Source: Oleiagrimonas citrea
Lineage (GTDB): Bacteria; Pseudomonadota; Gammaproteobacteria; Xanthomonadales; Rhodanobacteraceae
Direction of reading: 5' to 3'
Length of the DNA stretch: 64,000 bases
Assembly (NCBI RefSeq): GCF_012395255.1
Contig: NZ_JAAZQD010000001.1
Location: forward strand, 62,001 to 126,000
Every line of letters begins with the position of its first letter. Position 1 is the stretch's first letter. Positions 1 to 7,798 of this stretch are shown piece after piece. Under the pieces are notes generated by a model. That model was not told where the DNA came from and did not search any database. It saw nothing but the letters and a program-made list of their open reading frames with translations. The position numbers and the translations under genes are program-made.

Positions 1-131
1 GCATTGTGGCTAGCGGGATAGCAGGAATGAGAGGTCATCATCGCGTCGGAAGCAATCGATTTTGGCGAAGTCATGTATTACACCCTACGTGTTGGAACCG
101 TGCGACATGGCCACAGTGCAAACTGCCAAGA

Positions 132-1214
132 CTAGTCCTTCAGCAAGCGCGCGGCCGGGTTGTCTTCAGCTTGCCCAGATTGGAAGTACCCGATCACGCT
201 CGCCACGGAGCGGTGTTCAGTCATCGCCATCACCGCCGGCAACGGCACGCCTTGCTTGCCCGCCTCGGTGACGAAGCCGGAGCGCAGGCTGTGCGCCCCA
301 AAATCCCCCTCCAGCCCGGCCAGGACGGCCCGTCGCTTGACGATGGTCGCCACTGAGCCCGGGAGCAGGGCAGGGCCCACCCGATTCTTCCATATCCGCC
401 GGAAGATTGCCCCCTCGCGGATTCCGGCCGCCTCCAGCCAGGCGGAGAGTGCCTCCGCACTGCGCCCCAGGATCGGCTTGTCCGGAGTGGAATCGGCCTT
501 CACTCCCGCTTGCTGCGTCTTCGAATACTCCAGTCGATAGATGTAGCCGTCCTCTCCGCTCTTCCTCAGGTCGCGCATGTCCGCGGCTGCGATCTCACTG
601 CGTCGGCGCCCGCCGCTGGCGAAGCCAAAGCAGAGCAGGGCGCGGTCGCGCAGACCTTCCAAGGAGTCGTCGCAGGTCTTAAGCATGGCCTCGAGTTCGC
701 AGCGCGTGATGGCGGTCTTCTTGGCCGGACGTTCGCCACGTTTCACCGCCGATCGTCGCGCTCGGCTCAGCAGCGTGCGCACACTGGGCAATTCGCAAGG
801 ATTGTCGAGCCGCTTCAGCTTATGTGCCGTCGACAGCACGGCCACGCGCTGAGTCACCGTCGAGAGCTTGAACGCTCCGAGCTTGGCCTTGAGGCCCGAA
901 GCGACGAGAGCCTGGTCGACGGCCGGCGGCAACTCGCTGACCAGACCTGCCTTGTTCTTGCGTTGAATGTGATCGACCAGGAACTGGATCACCACGGCCT
1001 CGCTGACCGGAAGTGTCATCTCGATGCCGAAGCGGGCTTGGTGCCAGCCGGCCCAGTAGCGCAGGGCAGCGGCGTAGCTGCGCGTGGTGTTGGCCGCAGC
1101 CGCCTCGGCCAGTAGTTCGCGCACCGCGTCGGCGGCCTGTTGCGCCAAGTGCTCCGGCAGCTCAAGCCCGGAGGCCGGCGTGGCGGAGACGGGGAGGGCT
1201 TTCATCTGCTTCAT
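132..1214 (-). CDS. Tyrosine recombinase (phage/ICE-type integrase)
   Basis: Site-specific recombinase of the tyrosine (phage integrase/XerC-D) family, 360 aa. Residues about 15-120 form a SAM-like core-binding domain (TRSYAAALRYWAGW). The catalytic domain covers about 170-355, with Arg in GGRRRSE, the HxxR box as HSLRSG, a later His in TEHRS and the Tyr nucleophile in VIGYF, so all key residues are present. It should cut and rejoin DNA at an element-specific attachment site. It is divergent from the KfrA-like gene at 1321 across an AT-rich spacer, a common pairing in integrative elements. Its start codon lies in a sequence whose 9-bp core (TAATGTATA) is shared with the dif site at 2874. The target site cannot be read from the sequence. 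Confidence 0.9.
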   Translation of the reverse strand: MKQMKALPVSATPASGLELPEHLAQQAADAVRELLAEAAAANTTRSYAAALRYWAGWHQARFGIEMTLPVSEAVVIQFLVDHIQRKNKAGLVSELPPAVDQALVASGLKAKLGAFKLSTVTQRVAVLSTAHKLKRLDNPCELPSVRTLLSRARRSAVKRGERPAKKTAITRCELEAMLKTCDDSLEGLRDRALLCFGFASGGRRRSEIAAADMRDLRKSGEDGYIYRLEYSKTQQAGVKADSTPDKPILGRSAEALSAWLEAAGIREGAIFRRIWKNRVGPALLPGSVATIVKRRAVLAGLEGDFGAHSLRSGFVTEAGKQGVPLPAVMAMTEHRSVASVIGYFQSGQAEDNPAARLLKD

Positions 1215-1251
1215 AATATGTAATGTATACTACGAAATAGGACGTTTACTA

Positions 1252-1272
1252 GCGATAATCATCACTTATCGC
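1252..1272. promoter_or_regulatory. Inverted repeat in divergent integrase/kfrA promoter region
   Basis: A perfect 7-bp inverted repeat, GCGATAA-N7-TTATCGC, lies in the 106-bp AT-rich spacer between the divergent integrase and KfrA-like genes, about 50 bp upstream of the KfrA start. KfrA proteins repress their own genes through repeats in the promoter, so an operator is the natural reading. This is inferred from position and symmetry. Strong ribosome binding (AAGGAG) precedes the KfrA start. Confidence 0.5.
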
Positions 1273-1320
1273 GAGTAGATATTGACCTAGGGCAGGGCGC
1301 CAATCAAGGAGACCAGATAC

Positions 1321-2241
1321 ATGCCTCGAGGCATCACACAAGACCAGGTCAACGATGCCGCGGACTCGATCCTAAGCAAAGGAGAGAATCCGACCGTAGA
1401 AAAGGTTCGTGCCGAACTCGGCACCGGCTCGCCGAATACGATCACACGCATGCTCAATACATGGCGACGCGTGCTGGGTGAGCGGTTGCAGCAGTTGACC
1501 ACCCTGCCTGAATTGCCTGCGCCTGTGGGGCAGGCGATGATCGAACTTTGGCGGTTGGCCACCGAACATGCAGAACAAGCGATCGCGGAGCGCTTTGCGA
1601 ACGAACGAACTCAACTTGAGAGCACCCAAGCGGAGCTGGCTCTGGAACGTGAGTCATGGCAAGAGCGATTGAAGACTGCAGAAGCAGATGTTGAGAAAGC
1701 TAAGACCGCCCAGTCCTCGGCTGAGCAAGCTCGCGCATCCCTCGAGAAGCAACTATCGGACAGCCATGCCGTACGAGCTGACCTGGTTCAGCAAAGGGAC
1801 CGGCTTCAAGATCTTTGTGATCAGCAGGCGCAACAAATCAAGGAATTGCAGAAGCAACTCGATGAGCAGCAAAAGGAGCTTCGGGAAGACAGAGCGCAAC
1901 AGGAGATACACCTCCGCAACATAGAGGATCGTGCGCACCAAGAGACAGATCGTGCTCGACAAGAAAGCAAACAGTGGCAGCGGCGCTTCGAGCTAGCAGA
2001 GCGCGCTCATCGTGATGCCATTGCGGATCTTCAAGAACAGCGTGATCAACTGCATGAACGGCTTCAGTCAGCCGAACATGAGCTAGCACGTTGTACGGGC
2101 CAAATCGCAGGACTGGAGAAAGCTCTCTCGAAGCGCCGGACTGCAGCAACGCGACGACCGAAAAGTAAGGCAGCGAGCAAGAAAGCTCCTGTGAAGGCGA
2201 CTCGAAGCGATCAGAGGCCGCGTAGAAAGCCCGCGAAATGA
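1321..2241 (+). CDS. KfrA-like DNA-binding coiled-coil protein
   Basis: A 306-aa protein with an N-terminal KfrA-type DNA-binding domain (residues 1-110; helix-turn-helix-like stretch GTGSPNTITRMLNTW) followed by a long Gln/Glu/Arg-rich coiled coil (about 110-270, with heptad-like EQARASLEKQL segments) and a basic Lys/Ala-rich tail. KfrA proteins are plasmid and ICE architectural or segregation factors and autoregulators. The gene is divergent from the tyrosine recombinase. Start chosen at the ATG preceded by AAGGAG. It probably controls its own promoter and perhaps the integrase. Family assignment is strong; its exact job in this element is unknown. Confidence 0.85.
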   Translation: MPRGITQDQVNDAADSILSKGENPTVEKVRAELGTGSPNTITRMLNTWRRVLGERLQQLTTLPELPAPVGQAMIELWRLATEHAEQAIAERFANERTQLESTQAELALERESWQERLKTAEADVEKAKTAQSSAEQARASLEKQLSDSHAVRADLVQQRDRLQDLCDQQAQQIKELQKQLDEQQKELREDRAQQEIHLRNIEDRAHQETDRARQESKQWQRRFELAERAHRDAIADLQEQRDQLHERLQSAEHELARCTGQIAGLEKALSKRRTAATRRPKSKAASKKAPVKATRSDQRPRRKPAK

Positions 2242-2474
2242 TTCCCAGGAGCTACCCGACGAGCTGCTTCTCCCAGTTCCCTTGATGTTGCTGTCATAAC
2301 GGCGTCTGCCGCGCAGGTACTTGCGCCAGGAGCGGTGATCTTGGCCAATATTGCCGCAAGCTGTTTATGGAGCTGTTCTGGCTTCAGGTCGGGTAGATGT
2401 GGTCGGTGATCTGCCATATGCGCGCCTCAGCCGGTATGCTTGTCCTGATCGTATCAAGAGTCGCTACCACACCT
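2242..2474. other. Non-coding stretch with possible transposase relic
   Basis: No intact gene is seen. On the minus strand a 68-codon ORF ending at 2211 opens with MADHRPHLPDLKPEQLHKQL, which loosely resembles the N-terminus of IS66-type transposases before it degenerates. This fits a decayed insertion sequence, but the match is short and only by eye. Confidence 0.25.
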
Positions 2475-2595
2475 GTGATGAAGAACTCCCGTCGCAGGCT
2501 GTTGTGTACATGAATGTACATTTGCGTGATGAAGAACTCCCGAACTCGCTCTCAAGCCGTTTTTGGGGCATTGCGACGGTGATGCAGAACTCCCG
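2475..2595 (+). repeat. Three direct copies of a 17-bp repeat
   Basis: GTGATGAAGAACTCCCG occurs at 2475-2491 and 2526-2542, with a one-mismatch copy (GTGATGCAGAACTCCCG) at 2579-2595. Start-to-start spacing is 51 and 53 bp. Regularly spaced repeats of this size resemble multiple terminal repeats at the ends of IS21-like elements, but no transposase gene is adjacent. They could also be iterated binding sites. Direct observation; the origin is inferred. Confidence 0.7.
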
Positions 2596-2634
2596 CTCAT
2601 ACCGCCTTGGCATGTCATTGCCCAACTTTGATGG

Positions 2635-2840
2635 GTGACACGATTAGTTGGGTGACACGTTTAACTGGCCGCTATCAAGCAAGAGTTTGTCGCGATTGTT
2701 GCTTTAAGAGACACGATCGCCCCGGGTAGCCCTCTATTGATCATGAGAAAGAGCTATTGCTGTCGATGAGTGACGCGATAAGGCGGAGTGACATCATTTA
2801 ACGGGGTAGTGACACGATAAAGCGGGATGCGACATCATTG
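2635..2840 (+). repeat. Family of degenerate GTGACACGATAA-type repeats
   Basis: Copies with the shape GTGAC(A/G)(C/T)(C/G)AT.A..GCGG start at 2635, 2652, 2770, 2788 and 2809, with weaker copies near 2708 (GAGACACGATCGCCCCGGG) and 2829 (GCGACATCATTGGCG). All are in the same orientation and several are spaced 17-21 bp apart. This is the layout of multi-repeat transposon ends (IS21 family) or of an array of protein-binding sites. The array stops about 35 bp before the dif site. No ORF of note is present in the stretch. Confidence 0.6.
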
Positions 2841-2873
2841 GCGCATATGTAACTTTCTACACGTCTCTACAGA

Positions 2874-2901
2874 ATTTTACATAATATACATTATGCGCAA
2901 T
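2874..2901 (-). other. dif: dif site (XerC/XerD chromosome dimer resolution site)
   Basis: Read on the minus strand, this 28-mer matches the E. coli dif consensus (from memory) at 25 of 28 positions: a GCGCATAA XerC arm, central TGTATA, and a TTATGTAAAAT XerD arm. Mismatches are at the two outer bases and one base of the XerD arm. dif is the site where XerCD resolves chromosome dimers under FtsK control and marks the replication terminus. Supporting this, GGGNAGGG octamers left of it are on the plus strand (368, 1191, 1290) and those right of it are almost all on the minus strand, all pointing at the site. dif is also the integration target of several filamentous phages and islands. Confidence 0.85.
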
Positions 2902-3398
2902 TAAATCCCAGGCTTCTGTGCCTGGTGGCGCGCAGTATGTTTTCCTTCGGTAGCCCAGCCACGGAGCTCGTTCGTCAGTCTTTCGATGAGAAGATCTCCA
3001 TAGATAATTGATATGTCTAAATTAAGTGGAATTGAATGCATTCGCATGTGAAACGTACGACCACGTCCTTTTAAAACAGCCCTTGACATAGATGCGTCAA
3101 GAAGAGCAAGTTAATCCGCTGCTGCGACGGGCTCTTTTTAGTACAACCGGCCCGCATTCTGATACATGGTCGTCGTTTTCTTCATCGCTTGGACGACGCT
3201 GCGTATCGATCACTTGCATTGCTCATTCAGATGAGGCAGCGTAATTGGATGACATGACAGAAAGCTTCTGTTGCATGACTTTAAATTAAAAAAAAATCCG
3301 GAAAGGATTTGACTCGGAATCCAGAAAACACCATCACAAGCCGTATTTGAAGCGGCAGAAGGTGGGGATGGATAGAGTCCCGCTCGGGGGGAGCGAAG
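2902..3398. other. AT-rich intergenic region upstream of the NRPS cluster
   Basis: I see no convincing gene here; a 62-codon minus-strand ORF at 2901-3089 has no recognisable character. A small inverted repeat CTTGAC/GTCAAG lies at 3082-3101, followed by AAGAGC...GCTCTTTTT (3102-3139), which may form a rho-independent terminator reading rightwards. A long A/T run occurs at 3280-3297. The promoter of the biosynthetic operon is probably within this stretch, but I could not identify a convincing -35/-10 pair. Confidence 0.4.
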
Positions 3399-4130
3399 TT
3401 GGCACGACCGCTGAAACTTTTTTGTTTTCCGTTCGCTGGTGGCAGTGTGTGGACCTTTCGCGAACTCGCAGAGAAACTTGCGGGTCGTGTTGAAGTCCAT
3501 CCCGTCGAGCTGCCCGGCCGCGGCCGCCGCCGCACCGAGCCCTGCATTAGCGCATGGCCGAGCTTGATCCAGAAACTTTCGGACGAACTCCGACCGCACA
3601 CCACAGCCCCTTACGCCCTTTTGGGTTATAGCTTGGGTGCACTGATTGCGCTCGAGATTGCTCGTGAGCTCGTTGCGCGCCCTGAAGCTTCCCTACATGA
3701 TCCGATCGCTTTTTTTGCTTGCGCCTCAAGGGGGCCGAGCATGCTTGAACACGCTGAACTCATGCATCGCATGGAAGACAAGGCGATGTTCGATGCCCTT
3801 CGAAAACTTGGGGGTATCCCGGACCAGGTTCTTGCGTCGCCGGAATTGATTGCACTATCGGCGCCCGCGATGCGCGCGGATTTGACGCTTTACGAAACCT
3901 ACGTTCCGCGAAGTAAGCCATTGAACGGCATACCCTTGTATGCGTATTACGGCTGCAATGATACCAGTGTCGGGAACTCCTATCAGGCCTGGGCACATGA
4001 GACTGACGCCACCTTCGAATGTCGAGCATTCGAAGGTGGTCACATGTTCCTCGATAGCGAAGTAACCGAGTTGGCCAATGCGCTAGCCAGCGATCTGGCA
4101 TGTCATATGAATCGACCCCTTATCGCGTAA
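3399..4130 (+). CDS. Type II thioesterase of NRPS cluster
   Basis: A 243-aa alpha/beta-hydrolase of the GrsT/TesA type II thioesterase family. It opens with the family hallmark FCFPFAGG, carries the nucleophile elbow GYSLG (usually GHSMG), a downstream Asp region (GCNDTS) and the catalytic His in FEGGHMF. Such free-standing enzymes remove stalled or wrongly primed acyl groups from carrier proteins. It is the first gene of a same-strand operon ending with the exporter at 25786. The start is a TTG preceded by a GGGGGAG ribosome-binding site; no in-frame ATG lies close upstream. The cluster also has a type I TE at the end of the last synthetase, so this one is presumably for editing. Confidence 0.9.
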   Translation: MARPLKLFCFPFAGGSVWTFRELAEKLAGRVEVHPVELPGRGRRRTEPCISAWPSLIQKLSDELRPHTTAPYALLGYSLGALIALEIARELVARPEASLHDPIAFFACASRGPSMLEHAELMHRMEDKAMFDALRKLGGIPDQVLASPELIALSAPAMRADLTLYETYVPRSKPLNGIPLYAYYGCNDTSVGNSYQAWAHETDATFECRAFEGGHMFLDSEVTELANALASDLACHMNRPLIA

Positions 4131-4166
4131 GCGAAACAAGGTGCATGGATGAACGAAGGAATACAG

Positions 4167-6047
4167 ATGACGGCTTCAAGAAACTCCGAAAGGGTGGCTT
4201 CCAGCAACTTTTCAAGCGTAGCCCGCAACGCCCTTTCCCCCTTCCCTGCGGCCACATCGATACCGCAAGCATTCAACAGTATTGTCGATCTTTTTCCAGA
4301 CCGATGCGCATTGATCGACGGCGAACAATGCTGGACCTATGCGGAACTCGATGGTCTTGCCGATAGGGCTGCGGAAACACTTCAAGAAAGAGGTGTCTCA
4401 CGTGGGCAAGGAGTCGGCCTTTACATGAACCGTTCCGTCGAAGCTGTGGTCGCGATGCTCGCGATTCTGAAGCTCGGCGCTGTTTATGTTCCCTTCGATC
4501 CCGCCGCACCGGATGAGCGCCTAGCAAGTCAGGCACGTAATGCGGGGATCGAAATCCTGACGTTTGCCCGTGAATGTGACTGTCCTTCATGGTTCGTAGG
4601 TGCGATGGTGCCGATCAGCGCCCGGTCAGATACCACTCCGGCACGCCTGCCTCGACTCGATATCCATCCGTCTGAATTGGCTTATGTCATTCATACGTCA
4701 GGTTCGACAAACGAGGCCAAGGGGGTATGTGTGACGCATCGCGCCATCATGGAACTAGTGACTGGCGCCGCGTACTGCAATTTCGTTTGCGACGATGTCG
4801 TCTATCACGGTATGTCCATCGCTTTTGACGGCTCAACGTTTGAGATATGGGGCGCCTTACTCAGCGGAGCCTGTCTCGTTGTCGCGCCGCATGGTATTTC
4901 GATTCAGGGCATCGTGGACCTCGTGGACAGACATGCCATCAGCGTCCTCTTGTTGAGTACTGGAATATTCAATGCATTGAGTCGGAATACTCTGCAGCGC
5001 CTGACTCGCGTGCGCGTGCTTCTGGCTGGCGGCGATGTGATGTCGCCCTACTCGGCCACTCAATTTCTGTCTGCCGGAGGGCGTGTGCTGGTGAACGGCT
5101 ATGGCCCGACCGAAGTCACGACTTTCTCTCACTGCAAGACCATGATCCATGCACCTGATTCCGCGACGGCCATATCTATCGGCTCGCCCATTCATGGCAC
5201 GGCTGCGTATGTACTCGATGAAAACGGCGAACCAGTTCCGGTGGGCGAAGAAGGCGAGCTCTTCATCGCCGGATCGGGGCTGGCGCGAGGATATCTTCGC
5301 GGTCCTTCGTTGACGGCGGAGCGGTTCCTTCCAGATCCCTTCGCCAAGGACGGTTCACGCATGTACCGCACAGGCGACCTTGTTCGACAGGCTGCGGATG
5401 GCTCGCTGGACTACATCGGTCGTATCGATACACAGGTAAAGATTCGCGGCTTCAGAGTGGAGTTGGGTGAAATCGAGGCATGCCTGTACAGCTTGGTCGA
5501 GCTTGAGGATGTCTGCGTCGTGCATCTCAGGAACGACGCCGGCACTTCCTCTCTCTATGCCTATGCGGTTCTCGAGCAAGGGCGCGAGCCGCTCGATGAG
5601 GAAGCGGTGCTTTCGCAATTGCGCAAGCAGCTTCCAGACTACATGCACCCCCGGCGGATTATCTTTGTCGACGAGCTTCCATTGACCATCAACGGCAAGG
5701 TCGACCGCCGTACATTGATCGAACGGGCCGTCGATCTTCGGGATTCCCCGCACTCGGAAGCCTGTTCAGCGGATGCGCTCGATGATCCGTTGGAGCATGC
5801 CCTCATGTGTGCGCTCGGCCAGCTTCTGGATCAGCCCTCGCTTGCTCGCACCGATAATTTCTTTGAAGCCGGCGGCGACTCGCTGTCGGCCATGCGCTTT
5901 TGTGCACAGGTCGCTGAAGAATATGGCGTCGACCTGCCTCTGGTGGTCCTTTTCGAGGCGGAATCGATTGAAGAGATTTTCGCACGCGTTCGGACTTTGA
6001 AAGACGAAAATCTCGTCGGCTCGAATGCCGAAAGAATCACAGCTTGA
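4167..6047 (+). CDS. NRPS adenylation-thiolation (A-T) protein
   Basis: A 626-aa single A-T protein, probably module 1 or a precursor-loading unit. A-domain cores: A3 HTSGSTNEAKGV (near residue 176), A4 FDGSTFEIWG (Asp221 kept), A5 NGYGPTE (near 312), A7 YRTGDL, A8 VKIRGFRVELGEIE, A10 INGKVDR. The carrier domain has GGDSLS with pantetheinyl Ser near 572. A3 is unusual: the usual Gly-x-Pro before KGV is replaced by NEA. Pocket residues read by eye on GrsA numbering are D-G-F-L-L-G-G-T-F, closest to aliphatic codes such as Val; low certainty. Start at 4167 rather than 4149 because GAAGGA lies 6 nt upstream. No condensation domain or recognisable docking tail. Confidence 0.92.
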   Translation: MTASRNSERVASSNFSSVARNALSPFPAATSIPQAFNSIVDLFPDRCALIDGEQCWTYAELDGLADRAAETLQERGVSRGQGVGLYMNRSVEAVVAMLAILKLGAVYVPFDPAAPDERLASQARNAGIEILTFARECDCPSWFVGAMVPISARSDTTPARLPRLDIHPSELAYVIHTSGSTNEAKGVCVTHRAIMELVTGAAYCNFVCDDVVYHGMSIAFDGSTFEIWGALLSGACLVVAPHGISIQGIVDLVDRHAISVLLLSTGIFNALSRNTLQRLTRVRVLLAGGDVMSPYSATQFLSAGGRVLVNGYGPTEVTTFSHCKTMIHAPDSATAISIGSPIHGTAAYVLDENGEPVPVGEEGELFIAGSGLARGYLRGPSLTAERFLPDPFAKDGSRMYRTGDLVRQAADGSLDYIGRIDTQVKIRGFRVELGEIEACLYSLVELEDVCVVHLRNDAGTSSLYAYAVLEQGREPLDEEAVLSQLRKQLPDYMHPRRIIFVDELPLTINGKVDRRTLIERAVDLRDSPHSEACSADALDDPLEHALMCALGQLLDQPSLARTDNFFEAGGDSLSAMRFCAQVAEEYGVDLPLVVLFEAESIEEIFARVRTLKDENLVGSNAERITA

Positions 6048-6209
6048 CCTCAACAAAGCGGGACAACCCGGACTCGAATCGGCTTTCTGCTTGCGTCGGG
6101 TAACTACACGACTGCTTAAGCGCGTGGCGGAGGTACGGCTCATCCGCATGCGCAGGTCTGTCGCCCGAAAACGATCGGAGAGCGAATGCAATGGTTGAAG
6201 GAGTGATCC

Positions 6210-6416
6210 ATGAAGGCTGTAACCAATGAACACTACCTCGTCGTTGTGAACGACGAACAGCAGTACTCGATATGGCGCAGTAACCGAGACGTTCCCCGTG
6301 GCTGGAAAAACGAGGGTTTCGAGGGCACGCGTGAAGCATGCCTGGCCCATATCGCTGAAGTGTGGACAGACATGCGTCCACTCAGTGTCCGTCGCCATAT
6401 GGAGACCTGCCAATGA
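6210..6416 (+). CDS. MbtH-like protein
   Basis: A 68-aa MbtH-family chaperone that binds A domains and is often needed for their solubility or activity. Family positions are present: NDEQQYSIW, PRGW, then VWTDMRPLSVR. The Pro that normally follows the first Trp is Arg here, and the PxGW motif is PRGW. AAGGAG precedes the start by a good distance. It lies just after the A-T protein and its stop codon overlaps the start of the next gene (ATGA), so the two are translationally coupled. One copy could serve all five A domains of the cluster. Confidence 0.93.
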   Translation: MKAVTNEHYLVVVNDEQQYSIWRSNRDVPRGWKNEGFEGTREACLAHIAEVWTDMRPLSVRRHMETCQ

Positions 6417-6775
6417 ATGCTCTTCCCCAGCAATACCCGTGGTTCGAAAACATGTTCGATACGATCGACTCCGGTTCGTGGAAGGATCTGCCCCGCTTCT
6501 TCCATCCAAATGTGGTGTACGAACGCCCCGGATATCCGCCGATTGAAGGTCTAGATGCCCTGCTCGATTTCTATGGCCGCATTCGCATCATCGGCGAGGG
6601 CAAGCACACACTTGATGCCGCATTGCGAGAAACGGACCGTGCGATTTGCTGGGGCCACTTCAATGGTCGATCAAAAGACGGAAAGATCCTCGCCGAACGT
6701 TTTGCCGATGCCTATGAATTGAAGGACGGTCTGATCCGGAAGCGGACAACGTTTTTCTTCCGTGCGGCGATCTGA
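6413..6775 (+). CDS. NTF2/SnoaL-like protein
   Basis: A 120-aa protein with the cone-shaped NTF2-like (SnoaL/ketosteroid isomerase-like) fold signature: N-terminal helix (WFENMFDTIDSGSWKDL), FFHPNVVYERPG, a central WGHFNGRSKDG strand and a C-terminal YELKDGLIRKRTTFF strand. This fold hosts cyclases, isomerases, hydratases and non-catalytic binding proteins, so the reaction cannot be named. Start is the ATG overlapping the MbtH stop; an upstream in-frame ATG at 6362 lies inside mbtH and is unlikely. Position between MbtH and the aminotransferase suggests it tailors a precursor or the peptide. Confidence 0.75.
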   Translation: MNALPQQYPWFENMFDTIDSGSWKDLPRFFHPNVVYERPGYPPIEGLDALLDFYGRIRIIGEGKHTLDAALRETDRAICWGHFNGRSKDGKILAERFADAYELKDGLIRKRTTFFFRAAI

Positions 6776-6863
6776 ATGATGAACTGCTGCATTCACCGAC
6801 GTGCGGTAAGACATACGCGTGATTGGGTTCGTCGTTAAACACATAATAAGGACAGGGGGCAAT

Positions 6864-7733
6864 ATGGATTCGGTATACGCAGACTCAATGTATTGGCACG
6901 ACGGGGAGTGGTCAGCGGAACCTCGGGCCATACTGGGTTTGAGCAACAACAGTTTCTGGATGGGCAACAGCGTTTTTGATGGCGCGAGAGCTTATGAAGG
7001 TGTCATGCCGGATCTGGACAGGCACTGCGAAAGACTGTTGCGCTCGGCCAAGCACATGCTGATGCGTCCCACGATGGGCGCAAAGCATCTCAGCGCGATC
7101 TGCCGCGAAGGTGTCGCAAAGTTCGACCCGGAGGCAGAGCTCTACATCCGACCGATGTTTTATGCTCGAGGAGGCTTTCTCCTACCCGACCCCGACACCA
7201 CCGAGTGCGCCGTGGTAATCCATCGCGTCGCGCTCCCGCGTGCCAGCTTCAGTGCGTGTTCCGCCCCATTTCGTCGCCCCTGTCCAGATATGGCACCTAC
7301 GCAGGCCAAGGCCAGCTGTCTCTATCCGTTGAGTCAGCACGCTCTGCACTACGCGCATCAGAAAGGATTCGACAACGCTCTGTTGTGCAACGCCAACGGT
7401 GATGTTGTCGAATTCGCGACGTGCAACATCATGATCGTGAAAGGTTCGACGGTCTACACGCCTGAACCGGATGGCAGCTTTCTCGCAGGTATCACTCGGG
7501 CCCGCGTAATGGGCTTGCTCCGCGATGCCGGTATCGAGGTCATCGAATGTCGCATGCAGTGGCAGGACGTGCTGGATGCCGACGAGATCTTTAGCACCGG
7601 CAATTTTGGAAAGGTCCTGCCCGCGCATCGCGTCAATGATCGGCACTATGAGCACGGTCCAATAGCAAAACTCGCACATGAGTTGTACCGGACTTTTGCT
7701 CATGACATGTCACCTGCGGCCGCAACGGCCTGA
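6864..7733 (+). CDS. Class IV aminotransferase (BCAT/IlvE-like)
   Basis: A 289-aa PLP-dependent fold-type IV aminotransferase. The PLP-binding Lys is in TQAKAS (near residue 149) and the downstream Glu is in VVEFATCN; the SFWMGNSVFDGARAYEG N-terminal region matches branched-chain aminotransferases. The usual GGNY after the active-site Lys is replaced by SCLYP, which suggests a changed substrate. Start chosen at 6864 (AAGGACAGGGGG upstream) rather than 6819. In this cluster it probably aminates a 2-oxo acid to make an unusual amino acid monomer; conversion of an arylglyoxylate to an arylglycine is one option given the mandelate-forming enzyme at 14451. That link is inference. Confidence 0.85.
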   Translation: MDSVYADSMYWHDGEWSAEPRAILGLSNNSFWMGNSVFDGARAYEGVMPDLDRHCERLLRSAKHMLMRPTMGAKHLSAICREGVAKFDPEAELYIRPMFYARGGFLLPDPDTTECAVVIHRVALPRASFSACSAPFRRPCPDMAPTQAKASCLYPLSQHALHYAHQKGFDNALLCNANGDVVEFATCNIMIVKGSTVYTPEPDGSFLAGITRARVMGLLRDAGIEVIECRMQWQDVLDADEIFSTGNFGKVLPAHRVNDRHYEHGPIAKLAHELYRTFAHDMSPAAATA

Positions 7734-7798
7734 GAATCGCTGAGCAGGCGTCATGTCTGCGATGCGATGGTCAACGAGAACCAAGGAGCAGTACGTTG

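Noticed and set aside
2901-3089. 62-codon minus-strand ORF beside dif
   Set aside because: Overlaps the edge of the dif site, no family resemblance, no clear start signal.
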